A stretch of DNA of 32,201 nucleotides from Faecalitalea sp. UBA4312 (GTDB lineage: Bacteria; Bacillota_I; Bacilli_A; Erysipelotrichales; Erysipelotrichaceae). The translations under genes and the position numbers were made by a program. Every line of letters starts with the position of its first letter. Position 1 is the stretch's first letter. The notes below the pieces were generated by a model. That model saw nothing but the letters and a program-made list of their open reading frames with translations. It was not told the origin of the DNA and searched no databases. The stretch is taken from NCBI GenBank assembly GCA_002394635.1, contig DGUK01000046.1, positions 1 to 32,201 of the forward strand, given 5' to 3'. Below, piece after piece: positions 23,969 through 32,189 of this stretch.

Positions 23969-25378
23969 TTATCCGGCGACGAAACCAACAATCAGATACA
24001 GGATTGCCGCGATGATCCCACATGTCAATGCATATGGCAGCTGCGTCTGCACATGATCAATATGATCACTGGCCGCTCCGGTGGAAGACAACACCGTTGT
24101 ATCCGAAACCGGTGAACAATGGTCGCCAAACACACCGCCTCCGGCTACAGCTGCAAAACAGGCACATACCAATGTTGTCAATGCACCGTCAGAATATGCA
24201 AAAGCCAATGGCAAAGCGATCGGCATACAGATTGCGAAGGTTCCCCAGCTCGATCCTGTAGCAAAAGCCATAACAGCAGATATCAAGAATATAATGACAG
24301 GCAGCAATTGCGCAGACAAGAATCCTTCACAAAGCGATACAATATAGTTGGCAGTTCCCATGTCTCTGCTCAGCGCATTGATAGAATACGCCAAAGCCAA
24401 GAGCATGATTGCCGGCACAGCTCCTTTGATCCCTTGTGTCATCGTATCTATGACTTCTTTAAATGGAATGCCCTGGATCAGCATACTGATGGTCATAAAA
24501 AGAATCACAAACAAGAAAGCTTCCATCGTTTTTGCCGAACCCATTGTAATATAGGTTCCAAGGGCGATAGCGATAATCAATAATACCGGCAATATGAAAT
24601 TAAGGAATACTCGAGGTTGAAATCCATCATATGCCTCCATTTCGGTAAGCTCCTTACCAATCAAAGGGACAGCTCCATCACGCAATACCTTGCCTTCTTC
24701 CTCTGCCCTTTTTTCTGCTTTTTTCATCGGACCAAAATCTTTGATAATTCCTGAGCCGATCAATCCGACAAAGATAACCGCGATGATCGCATAGAAATTG
24801 AATGGAACAGCCCGTAAAAATAGTTTGGCTCCATCCTCTTCAGTTACGATTGTTCCGATGCCTACCGCTAATCCGCTCAAATAAGCTGCCCAGCCGGTAA
24901 TCGGTACCAGTACGCTGACAGGAGCTGAAGTAGAATCAGCAATATAGGCCAGCTTTTCTCTTGATATTTTCACCTTATCCGTAATGCTTCGCATCGTTGT
25001 CCCCACGAACAAAGGACTGAATGAATCACTGAAGTATACAAACATCCCTAATACCCAGGCCATCAGCTGTGCCCCTTTCCGACTCAGATTCCGGTCATGG
25101 ATCTTCATGGAAAAACTTTGAATAGCTCCGGTTTTCTGAAAATAAGCAACGATGATTGCAATAAAGGTATTCAGCAGCATCACCCATGAGAAACTAGTGG
25201 TTCCTAAGCTTTCTTTTAATAAGGTCGGCAATCCTAACAAACCCTGCCCTGCCATCAATGTACCAATCAAACACGCAATGGTTAGAGAAATAACCGTATT
25301 CTTTGTCCAAAAGGACAATATGATCGCAACAAGGGGTGGGATTATTGAGATAAATCCCATCGTTGTAGATGCATCCAT
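23969..25378 (-). CDS. nhaC: NhaC-family Na+/H+ antiporter or related transporter
   Basis: This 469-residue membrane protein has 11 to 12 hydrophobic segments. Features of the NhaC family include FVYFSDSFSPLFVGTTMR, YIADSTSAPVSVLVPITGWAAYL, FATGSSWGTFAICMPIALPLAF and GGGVFGDHCSPVSDTTVLSS near the C-terminus. Such proteins exchange Na+ for H+ or, in some branches, a carboxylate or amine pair. The location next to the divergent alanine dehydrogenase gene allows an amino-acid-related role, but this cannot be read from the sequence. AGGAGGAG precedes ATG 25378. It is a single-gene unit ending at the shared terminator. Confidence 0.85.
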   Translation of the reverse strand: MDASTTMGFISIIPPLVAIILSFWTKNTVISLTIACLIGTLMAGQGLLGLPTLLKESLGTTSFSWVMLLNTFIAIIVAYFQKTGAIQSFSMKIHDRNLSRKGAQLMAWVLGMFVYFSDSFSPLFVGTTMRSITDKVKISREKLAYIADSTSAPVSVLVPITGWAAYLSGLAVGIGTIVTEEDGAKLFLRAVPFNFYAIIAVIFVGLIGSGIIKDFGPMKKAEKRAEEEGKVLRDGAVPLIGKELTEMEAYDGFQPRVFLNFILPVLLIIAIALGTYITMGSAKTMEAFLFVILFMTISMLIQGIPFKEVIDTMTQGIKGAVPAIMLLALAYSINALSRDMGTANYIVSLCEGFLSAQLLPVIIFLISAVMAFATGSSWGTFAICMPIALPLAFAYSDGALTTLVCACFAAVAGGGVFGDHCSPVSDTTVLSSTGAASDHIDHVQTQLPYALTCGIIAAILYLIVGFVAG

Positions 25379-25453
25379 AAATCTCCTCCTTTATATTTTA
25401 GTTATGCTTAAATATAATATCGGAATATGCTTTCTTCGTCAACAGCCGGTTCA

Positions 25454-25482
25454 TTGATGGTAATCCAGTTTCATGATATTAT
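25454..25482 (+). promoter_or_regulatory. Promoter of ald
   Basis: TTGATG (25454-25459) is followed after exactly 17 bases by TATTAT (25477-25482). It lies about 30 bases before the ribosome site AGGAGG of ald, in the 141-base gap shared with nhaC. Confidence 0.65.
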
Positions 25483-25519
25483 ACTTAAGTAATAATTAAT
25501 TAAAAAACAGGAGGTTTTT

Positions 25520-26695
25520 ATGCGATTTGGAATATTGAAAGATATAAAACCAGGAGAATACCGTGTCATTTGTACACCTGTAGAAGTAGAAAGCATTGTG
25601 GCGGCGGGTCATGAAGTATGGGCCCAGAAAGATTGTGGAAAAGCGGCCGGTTTTACCAATGAGGCATATAAGCAGGCCGGCGCAAAAATTATTGATACGG
25701 CCGAAGAAATCTATGCTCATTGTGATATGGTCGCTAAAGTCAAAGAATTTATGGAGGCTGAATACCCTATGATCCGGGAAAACCAGATTGTTCTTGGATG
25801 TATTCATCCAGCCGGACATCCAGATGAAGTGCAAGCCTTATTGGACAGCCGATGCATTGCGTTTACGGCAGAAGACGCGCATCGCTATGGTTCTCCGAAC
25901 TGCGAGGCTGCTGGAAAACAAGGTGCTTTATTCGGGTTGGAATCCATGCTGACCATAAACGGCGGAAAAGGAAAATATGTAGGTGGTTTTGCCGGTGCCC
26001 CTGGAATGAATGTTGTCATTATGGGTGCAGGTACAGTCGGTCAAGGTGCTCTGCAGGTTTTACATGCTCTAGGTGCCAAATGTACCGTTATGGATATCAA
26101 CGTAGGCATCCTTCGCACCTTGTCAAATCAGTACAAAGGCAGTATCGATACCATGTTCTGTAACCAGCAGACCATTGCGTCCATTCTTCCGGAAACAGAT
26201 ATGATCCTAAATTGTGTGAAGTGGCCAAAAGAAAGAAAAGACTTCTTGATCACCAAGGAAATGTTGAAGTTGATGGAACCTGGTTCCGTACTTGTCGATA
26301 TTTCCAATGATGATCCGGGAGCCATTGAAAGCAGCCATGAAACGCATCACAATGATCCAAGATATGTAGTCAATGGTGTCGTTCACTACTGTGTCAGCAA
26401 TATCCCTGGAGCTGTAGCCAATTCAACTTCTGTTGCCTATGCAGCTGAAATGCTTCCGATGATACTGTCCATTTTGAATGAAGGTGTCAAAACAACCTGT
26501 ATCAAAGACGGTTTCTACCGACGAGCATTAACCTGCTATAAAGGATATTTGACCCATGAGGAAACCAGTGCGTTGCAACAAAGACCTTGGGTACGTCCTG
26601 AAACCCTTCTTGATATCGAAAATGTAAATCTCGATCCGGCACCATCGGCAACAGTCACTCGTTCCAACCTATTCTATCCTGAATTTGTTAAATAG
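25520..26695 (+). CDS. ald: Alanine dehydrogenase family protein
   Basis: This 391-residue NAD-dependent enzyme should convert alanine, NAD and water to pyruvate, ammonia and NADH, or the reverse. The N-terminal domain has YRVICTPVEVESIVAAGHEV, the substrate Lys in MVAKVKEF, and the catalytic His in GCIHPAGHP. The NAD loop is VVIMGAGTVGQGALQVLHALG, and the family signature YVVNGVVHYCVSNIPGAV follows. The catalytic segment usually written DVAIDQGG reads DISNDDPG; the Asp is kept but neighbours differ. The chain is about 20 residues longer than the usual 370. This may be a divergent branch, and a related amino-acid dehydrogenase activity cannot be excluded. AGGAGG precedes the ATG, and a strong terminator follows. 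Confidence 0.82.
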   Translation: MRFGILKDIKPGEYRVICTPVEVESIVAAGHEVWAQKDCGKAAGFTNEAYKQAGAKIIDTAEEIYAHCDMVAKVKEFMEAEYPMIRENQIVLGCIHPAGHPDEVQALLDSRCIAFTAEDAHRYGSPNCEAAGKQGALFGLESMLTINGGKGKYVGGFAGAPGMNVVIMGAGTVGQGALQVLHALGAKCTVMDINVGILRTLSNQYKGSIDTMFCNQQTIASILPETDMILNCVKWPKERKDFLITKEMLKLMEPGSVLVDISNDDPGAIESSHETHHNDPRYVVNGVVHYCVSNIPGAVANSTSVAYAAEMLPMILSILNEGVKTTCIKDGFYRRALTCYKGYLTHEETSALQQRPWVRPETLLDIENVNLDPAPSATVTRSNLFYPEFVK

Positions 26696-26696
26696 C

Positions 26697-26726
26697 AAAA
26701 ACACAGGCAGCGCAGCCTGTGTTTTT
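26697..26726. terminator. Bidirectional terminator after ald
   Basis: A perfect 12-bp stem (AAAAACACAGGC against GCCTGTGTTTTT) has a 6-base loop AGCGCA. It starts one base after the ald stop and can also stop transcripts of the converging flavodoxin-family gene. Confidence 0.9.
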
Positions 26727-26792
26727 AATCGTTTTTGCATCGATTGCAACTATAAAATCATGAGCGCAAGCTCTCCTATTGATCCTATCGGA

Positions 26793-27434
26793 TTATTTGC
26801 ATGATTCTGCCAGTGCTTTCCCTAATTCAAATACCTTTTTACATTCCTGAGGGAATATTGTTTCATGACGTTCTTGTTTATGCTTTGCATCAAAATACCA
26901 TGGCCAATCTGTTTTACTATAATCTTTTAATTGCAGCGTATCTCCGCTGATAAAGATTTCCGTAGGCCCCACAAATCCATTAAACACCTTCTGATACTCG
27001 TTCATCAGGCTCCGATACACTGTATCCGGTGCATTGCTGGTCATGATCAACAGTACAGGAATCGGATTCGTATTACAAGAAGGTGTTTGGGCGTTATATG
27101 TAAGATTTTGGAAGATTAGCCGTTCATATAAAGCACGGAAAGAAGCTGTTAATCCGGACAAGTAGTTCGGAGAACCGATAATCAGTCCGTCCGCCTGGCG
27201 AATGGCATCCAATACTGGTGTTAATCCATCTCGACAGATACAATGCCCTTTGTATCTTTCCTTTTTACACCCAAAGCACGATATACAGCCAGTATATTTA
27301 TCCAACCAGAATAAATCAAACGCTTCTGTTCCGGCACCTGTGCTCCCAGCTCCATTTGCGGCCTCCATCAAAAGAGTATCCGTATTCCATCCCTTTCTTG
27401 GTCCTGCATTGACAACCACAATGTTCTTAGGCAT
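26793..27434 (-). CDS. Flavodoxin-fold NADPH-dependent FMN reductase family protein
   Basis: This 213-residue protein has a flavodoxin-like fold. NIVVVNAGPRKGWNTDTLL at the N-terminus is the FMN phosphate loop with the usual SPRK-GNT pattern slightly changed, and GLIIGSPNYLSGLTASFRAL is the second FMN contact. Between them is a Cys-rich insert, CX2CX2C (C50, C53, C56) and CXC (C65, C67), seen in iron-sulfur flavoprotein relatives. It probably reduces quinones, flavins or similar acceptors. It overlaps the broken flavin reductase gene by 8 bases and has GGAG 8 bases before ATG 27434, so the two formed one operon. Confidence 0.87.
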   Translation of the reverse strand: MPKNIVVVNAGPRKGWNTDTLLMEAANGAGSTGAGTEAFDLFWLDKYTGCISCFGCKKERYKGHCICRDGLTPVLDAIRQADGLIIGSPNYLSGLTASFRALYERLIFQNLTYNAQTPSCNTNPIPVLLIMTSNAPDTVYRSLMNEYQKVFNGFVGPTEIFISGDTLQLKDYSKTDWPWYFDAKHKQERHETIFPQECKKVFELGKALAESCK

Positions 27435-28035
27435 CCGAATATCTCCTGTCTATCTTTTTTTTGAGTTCTATCCCATTTTGAAACGCAAGACCTGCAGTAT
27501 TTCCCAAGCAGAGATAACGGAGCTGCTCTTCATCATAGATCAATGGTTTCAGTTTTTCCAAAACGACCTTTCCTCTTTCATCTAGTATCGAAGTATCTGC
27601 CACGATGCGTTTTACTTCACCGGTAATCTGCATATGGCTTCCAATCGTCACAGTATGGATGACCTCGCATTCTAAGCTAAGAAGAAGCTGGTCGATGACC
27701 GGAGCATCCACACATTTGGCCGGCTTCGATGTAAAGCCGATGTTGGCAAGCTTATCTGTTTTTTATCCCGTTTCTACACCTAGATAATCTGCTTCCTTTA
27801 ATTGGTCTGTGGAAGGAAAGCCAAGGACAAATGCCTTTTTTGACAATAAGTTCTGCAATGTTTTTCTTCGTTGTGAAGCATTGATCGCGATTGTGATACA
27901 AGGTGGCTGATGACTGCTGACCATATAAAAAGCCAGAGTACAAGCATCGGCTCGACCTTCCTTGTCATAAGCAGAAACAACCACGGTTTCTGACGGTGCT
28001 ACCAAGGCATGCAGTCTCACTTCTTTCTTTATCAT
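27427..28035 (-). pseudogene. Flavin reductase-like gene interrupted by one in-frame TAA
   Basis: Read in one frame on the minus strand the gene gives about 200 codons of a flavin reductase-like (FMN-binding split-barrel) protein: VVVSAYDKEGRADACTLAFY, then STDQLKEADYLGVETG, a TAA at 27763-27765, then KTDKLANIGFTSKPAKCVDAP and LECEVIHTVTIGSHMQITGEV to the end. Both halves align with one family member without gap or overlap, so one base change (probably AAA Lys to TAA) explains the break. The ribosome site AAGGAGG and ATG 28035 are intact. The N-terminal piece of 90 residues would lack half of the fold. A sequencing error is the other explanation. Confidence 0.85.
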
Positions 28036-28112
28036 ATGTATTCCTCCTTATTCGCTACATTAAGAATATCAAAAGAAAGGGCATACGTATTCTTTCCTGC
28101 CCAACCTCATCC

Positions 28113-28144
28113 TTAAAAAAGAAAGTGCTATGTATGCACTTTCT
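28113..28144 (-). terminator. Intrinsic terminator after the old yellow enzyme gene
   Basis: On the minus strand AGAAAGTGC and GCACTTTCT form a 9-bp stem with a 7-base loop, followed by about six Ts. It starts 9 bases after the stop at 28153. The remaining bases to 28036 hold the leader of the flavin reductase gene, with a 7-bp inverted repeat AAGAATA/TATTCTT. Confidence 0.88.
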
Positions 28145-28152
28145 GAAAACGT

Positions 28153-30075
28153 CTAAAGTGTATATGCCAGCTGCAGCGCTTCCCGTGTCGCATTTTGGAA
28201 ATTGCTGATCCCGTTTTCTCCGATTCGATATACGTCAAAGCCCTTCTGGATCAGGCGTTCATACAATGGACTGCTGACTTTTTTCTGGCCTGCACAATTG
28301 ATAACCATATCGATTTCAATACATGCGTCTTGCCCATCGGCATTCCTATAAAAAACTTTATCTCTTTCGATTTGGTTCACTTTTACAGATGTGAGAATCG
28401 TTGCCATCGATCCGACCTGTGCTTTTAACATTTCCGAATGGATCACACCGCCATTACTGCATACTGTCGGCAACATTTCCAAAATGGTTGGTTCAGACCC
28501 TTCCAGAGCAATGCGATGTGCTAATTCACAACCGGAAACACCTCCTCCGATTATTGCTACTTTTTTTCCTTGACCGACTTCGACCTTTCGACCAATGACC
28601 AGGTCACCTTTGACTGCATTCTCAATGCCTTCAATCGGTGGGTCGGCAAATTCACAACCCATAGCCAGAACAACATGATCCGGGTCCAATGAGCTAATCA
28701 GTTCTACATCGGCTTTCGTCTGCAGGCGAACATCTATCTTCTGTCTTTCCACTTCACTTTTAAACCAGTTCAGGGCCTGTCGAACCTCTTTTTTAAACGG
28801 TGTCATCCCGGCCAGGATCATCTGTCCGCCGAGTTGTTCGGTTTTTTCCAGCAATATAACGTTGTGGCCTTGTTTCTTGGCAATGATTGAATACTGCATA
28901 CCAGCAATACCGCCCCCTACGACCACAATTGTTTTTGGCTGTCCGGCCGCTGCTACTACGTTTTCATTGTAAAAGTCTTCTACGCCAACGTACGGATTGA
29001 TGACGCAACGAATACCACTGTCCGCAAAGGACATTCTTTCCATACATCCTTCCAGGCAGTTCAAACAAGTTCGAATGGTTTCTTCTTTTCCCATCAAGAT
29101 CTTATTCAGCCATTCCGGATCACAGATCATCTGACGTCCGATTGCGACCAGATCGGCTTGCTTTGTATCAATGATGCGTGCACATATTTCCGGTGTCCTT
29201 AATTTACCGACAATTGCCACAGGAATATTGACCGCTTTTTTAATAGCTTCACTGATATAGGTATATGGAGCTTCTTCCGAATACTGTGTCGGCACAACTT
29301 CGGCAAACTCATAAAAGCCAACAGAAATATTAAGCATATCAATACCACAGTCTTCAGCCATCTTACAAATTTCAATAGCTGATCCAACTGTATTTCCTTG
29401 TGGAAAATCCACGGCACCCAGTCGTAATCCGACAATGAATGGCCTTCCACATTTTTCCCGAATACCTTCTGCAATTTCCCGGATGATCCGAAACCGGTTT
29501 TCTATAGACCCTCCATATTCGTCGGTCCGCTTATTCCAGGCTGGATTGATAAACTGATTCAGAAGATACATGTGGGCAGCATGAATTTCGATTCCATCGT
29601 ATCTTGCGTTTTTGGCGTTCACCGCCGATGTAATAAAATCATCCACTACCTTCTTGATTTCTTCCTTTGTCATGGCCCGAGCTCCGTTCCCATCGCTGCT
29701 CGAAACATTTTCAGCTCCGTATGTATACTCAGGATGAGCCAAAAAACCGCCATGATGCAGCTGTACGATGATCTTTGTTCCGAACGCATGAACAGAATCG
29801 GTAATATCAAACAAGTCGGCAACAGTTACCGGATCGTTGATTCGAATCTGTCGATTGGAAATCTTTCCTTCCGGCCAAGATACAGACGCTGCTTCCTGAA
29901 TGATCAGACCCACGCCTCCTTTGGCCCGATTTCGAAGATACTGCACCATTTTTCGTTCAGGCGTTCCATCAATAGATGAAAAATTCGTTACCATTGGAGG
30001 CATCACCATTCGGTTTATCAGTGGGATCCCTCCTATTGTAATCGGTTGAAATAACGCTTTTACATTCTCCTTCAT
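28153..30075 (-). CDS. Old yellow enzyme family NAD(P)H:flavin oxidoreductase/enoate reductase (FMN, [4Fe-4S], FAD)
   Basis: The protein has 640 residues in the three-part layout of 2,4-dienoyl-CoA reductase and BaiCD-type enzymes. The FMN barrel spans 1-330, with VQLHHGGFL and HAAHMYLLNQF holding the substrate and YGGSIENRFR. A [4Fe-4S] cluster is bound by C337, C340, C344 and C357. An FAD/NAD domain starts at VVVGGGIAGMQYS (384) with a second loop VAIIGGGVSGCELAH near 500. It should reduce a C=C bond next to a carbonyl; candidates include bile-acid, cinnamate or other enoate compounds, which cannot be told apart here. AAAGGAG precedes ATG 30075. It is divergent from a TetR gene across an operator, so its substrate or a related compound probably induces it. 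Confidence 0.9.
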   Translation of the reverse strand: MKENVKALFQPITIGGIPLINRMVMPPMVTNFSSIDGTPERKMVQYLRNRAKGGVGLIIQEAASVSWPEGKISNRQIRINDPVTVADLFDITDSVHAFGTKIIVQLHHGGFLAHPEYTYGAENVSSSDGNGARAMTKEEIKKVVDDFITSAVNAKNARYDGIEIHAAHMYLLNQFINPAWNKRTDEYGGSIENRFRIIREIAEGIREKCGRPFIVGLRLGAVDFPQGNTVGSAIEICKMAEDCGIDMLNISVGFYEFAEVVPTQYSEEAPYTYISEAIKKAVNIPVAIVGKLRTPEICARIIDTKQADLVAIGRQMICDPEWLNKILMGKEETIRTCLNCLEGCMERMSFADSGIRCVINPYVGVEDFYNENVVAAAGQPKTIVVVGGGIAGMQYSIIAKKQGHNVILLEKTEQLGGQMILAGMTPFKKEVRQALNWFKSEVERQKIDVRLQTKADVELISSLDPDHVVLAMGCEFADPPIEGIENAVKGDLVIGRKVEVGQGKKVAIIGGGVSGCELAHRIALEGSEPTILEMLPTVCSNGGVIHSEMLKAQVGSMATILTSVKVNQIERDKVFYRNADGQDACIEIDMVINCAGQKKVSSPLYERLIQKGFDVYRIGENGISNFQNATREALQLAYTL

Positions 30076-30104
30076 GATATTCTCCTTTTTGTTTCTTTAA
30101 TTTC

Positions 30105-30110
30105 ATTATA
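30105..30110 (-). promoter_or_regulatory. -10 box of the old yellow enzyme gene
   Basis: On the minus strand this is a perfect TATAAT about 30 bases before ATG 30075. The -35 region is only AT-rich, so an activator or other element may help. Confidence 0.4.
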
Positions 30111-30141
30111 ATTTCTTAATATTTTATTAATTAATTAACAA

Positions 30142-30170
30142 TTGTGAAGTATTGTATACAAGTATACAAT
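30142..30170 (+). promoter_or_regulatory. Promoter of the tetR-family gene
   Basis: TTGTGA (30142-30147), 17 bases, then TACAAT (30165-30170). The operator palindrome covers the spacer and the -10 box, so the regulator would repress its own gene. Confidence 0.5.
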
Positions 30171-30171
30171 A
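30150..30171. promoter_or_regulatory. Palindromic operator, probable TetR-family binding site
   Basis: TATTGTATAC and GTATACAATA form a perfect 10-bp inverted repeat around AA. It lies in the gap between the TetR-family gene and the divergent oxidoreductase, the usual place for such an operator. Confidence 0.75.
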
Positions 30172-30202
30172 TAGGTAACTTATATACTTGGAGAACAGAA
30201 AC

Positions 30203-30736
30203 ATGAATACAAAAAAAATGTTGTTTCAAGCCATTGAAAAACTCGTTGGTCAAAAACAATTTTCAAAGATTACCGTCCAAGATATTCTTGATGAAGCTGA
30301 GTTATCCAGACGTACCTTCTATAAGTATTTTAATGATAAATACGACTTGGCCAATTCCTTCTATGAGAACTATGTAACCAATCAGATCCTGATCCACTAT
30401 GATGGTTCTAACTGGAGAGAACTTCTGATCCAGATTTGTGTCTTTATTTTAAAGAACCAAAATTATTTTCAGGAAATCAATAAGTTTCAAGGCCAAGGTT
30501 CTTTTTTGTCTTTTCTGATTGATTACTCCTATCATTTTTATTCGGGTGTCTATAAACATAACATGAAAATTGAAACACTGTCGGATCAGGATTCTTACCG
30601 GATCTGGTACGTTGTTGGTGGTAATATCTTTCTATTGAACCAATGGATGAACAAGGGATATGTGCATAAGCCGGATCAAATGGCTGATTTATTACTGGAA
30701 TCGATGCCGGATATCTTCTACCGGTACCTTGACTGA
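30203..30736 (+). CDS. TetR/AcrR-family transcriptional regulator
   Basis: This 177-residue protein has an N-terminal helix-turn-helix of TetR type: LFQAIEKLVGQKQFSKITVQ, then ILDEAELSRRTFYKYFNDKYDL (about 25-46), with the conserved S-R-x-T-F-Y-x-Y-F recognition helix. The C-terminal 110 residues are helical and rich in aromatic side chains (NQNYFQEINKFQ, YSYHFYSGVYKHN), as in the TetR_C_7/DUF-type sensor domains of Firmicutes. It should bind the palindrome at 30150-30171 and control the divergent oxidoreductase and itself. I chose ATG 30203 because GGAGA lies 8 bases upstream; TTG 30188 is part of that region. Confidence 0.88.
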   Translation: MNTKKMLFQAIEKLVGQKQFSKITVQDILDEAELSRRTFYKYFNDKYDLANSFYENYVTNQILIHYDGSNWRELLIQICVFILKNQNYFQEINKFQGQGSFLSFLIDYSYHFYSGVYKHNMKIETLSDQDSYRIWYVVGGNIFLLNQWMNKGYVHKPDQMADLLLESMPDIFYRYLD

Positions 30737-30760
30737 TCAAACTGTGCCTACCGTTTTTTT
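30722..30760 (+). terminator. Intrinsic terminator overlapping the 3' end of the tetR-family gene
   Basis: CGGTA (30722-30726) pairs with TACCG (30749-30753), and TTGA/TCAA forms an inner stem that spans the stop codon. Seven Ts follow. The stems are short and AT-containing, so efficiency may be modest. Confidence 0.5.
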
Positions 30761-30771
30761 CCGGAATATCC

Positions 30772-30801
30772 TTGCAATCCTGTATGCATCATCGGTAAAA
30801 T
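30772..30801 (+). promoter_or_regulatory. Promoter of the LCP-family gene
   Basis: TTGCAA (30772-30777), 18 bases, then TAAAAT (30796-30801), about 27 bases before ATG 30828, with AAAGGA in between. Confidence 0.55.
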
Positions 30802-30827
30802 AGAGAAAGAGAAAGGATGGATTCGTT

Positions 30828-32189
30828 ATGAATGATAAATGGAAAACAATACTGTCTTTATTTCTTCTGGTCCCATGTATGTTCCTTTGGAATTTAGCCC
30901 CTGTGCATGCAGAAGATAGTCAGGAGGATGAAGATCCGATTGTTGGGTTTACAGCTGGAAACTATGATAATCTTGCAGATAACCAGATCGATGCCAGCAT
31001 ATCCAACTTGAAGAATAAACGAACCATGATCGTTTCCGTTGTTACGACCAATGCTTCACCGATCCAGAGCATCGAAGAAGCATCTGGCAAAAGAATGGGA
31101 ATCATTCCGGAAGCCAATAAAAAAGGAACAGATTTTGGGCTGGAACAATTAAACGGAGTAGTTGATGTTGAAACAGTAGAATACGGGTCCTATGCTGATG
31201 CGGTAACCGCTCTGTATAATGGAGAAGTCGATATGTTACTGGTTAGCGAAACCGATCGTGGCGTAATCCACGATGAGGGTTCAAGCACATTTAATTCGGA
31301 CACCCGTATCTTGTTTCAAGCTTCTTACGAAACCGACCGCGATACCACTGTTTCTCCATCGGACGATACAGTGGATATGACCAGTGAACCATTCGTTATC
31401 TTTATTAGCGGAAATGATAATTATGGAGGGCTGGATACTACCGCAAAATCCGATTCTAACACTGTAGTAGCTGTCAATCCGATTACCAAGAAAATCGTAT
31501 TGGTCAGCATTCCACGTGACTATTATGAGCCTGTATCCTGTGCTTCAGATGCAGGGAGCGGATGTCCGGCTGGTCAGAATGATAAACTGACACACTCCGG
31601 TATGTATGGTATCCATACAACAGCGCAGACCATTGAAGACTTCTTAGGAGTCAATATCAATTACACAATTCGTGTGAACTTCTCCAGTCTGGCAAATTTG
31701 GTTGACGTGCTGGATGGCATCAATGTCAATGTACCGGAAGGCATGGAAGTCGATACATTCTATTCGAACGATCACGTAGAAGGCGTGCAAGCCGGTGTCA
31801 ACCATCTGGATGGAGAACGTGCTTTAGCCTTTGCACGTGAGCGGCATGCTTATGAGGAAGGCGATCTACAAAGGATCAAGAACCAGCAGATGGTATTAGA
31901 AGCTTTGATCAAGAGACTTTGCGAACCAGCTACAGTATTCAAATATGGTGAAGTCGTCGACGCGATCAATGATACTTTTGAAACCGATATGTCTTATGAG
32001 GAAATGCTGTCCTTCGTACAGTTCGAATTAGCCGAACATCCAGACTGGCAGTTCGAAAGTTATGCCTTGACAGGTAGCAGCACAATGGCTAACTGTGCCA
32101 GCGTCTCACAGGAAGCCTCTGTTGTTATGCCGGATGAAGCATCCATACAACAAGCCAAAGATAAACTATTGGCAAATCTGGAAGGCTAA
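30828..32189 (+). CDS. LytR-CpsA-Psr (LCP) family protein with N-terminal binding-protein-like domain
   Basis: The protein has 453 residues. An N-terminal hydrophobic segment (8-28) ending in VHA is either a cleaved signal peptide or an uncleaved anchor. Residues 62-150 (GKRMGIIPEANKKG, VEYGSYADAVTALYNGEVDMLLV) resemble half of a solute-binding domain. The LCP catalytic domain starts near 188, with VSIPRDYY at 226-233, KLTHS at 253-257, IRVNF at 281-285, and DGERALAFARERH with GDLQRIKNQQ at 328-354. The Arg and Asp residues that bind the polyprenyl pyrophosphate are present. LCP enzymes attach teichoic acid or capsule polymers to peptidoglycan outside the membrane. C238 and C246 are close enough for a disulfide. 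The gene ends 12 bases before the window does. Confidence 0.9.
   Translation: MNDKWKTILSLFLLVPCMFLWNLAPVHAEDSQEDEDPIVGFTAGNYDNLADNQIDASISNLKNKRTMIVSVVTTNASPIQSIEEASGKRMGIIPEANKKGTDFGLEQLNGVVDVETVEYGSYADAVTALYNGEVDMLLVSETDRGVIHDEGSSTFNSDTRILFQASYETDRDTTVSPSDDTVDMTSEPFVIFISGNDNYGGLDTTAKSDSNTVVAVNPITKKIVLVSIPRDYYEPVSCASDAGSGCPAGQNDKLTHSGMYGIHTTAQTIEDFLGVNINYTIRVNFSSLANLVDVLDGINVNVPEGMEVDTFYSNDHVEGVQAGVNHLDGERALAFARERHAYEEGDLQRIKNQQMVLEALIKRLCEPATVFKYGEVVDAINDTFETDMSYEEMLSFVQFELAEHPDWQFESYALTGSSTMANCASVSQEASVVMPDEASIQQAKDKLLANLEG

Noticed and set aside
26727..26792. GAGC-GCAA-GCTC as a separate terminator for the flavodoxin-family gene
   Set aside because: The stem has four pairs and the following run is ATGATTTTAT, too weak to claim; the terminator at 26697-26726 can serve both sides.
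27763..27765. The TAA as a recoded codon (selenocysteine, pyrrolysine or programmed readthrough)
   Set aside because: Those systems use TGA or TAG, no recoding structure is evident, and relatives have an ordinary residue at this place.
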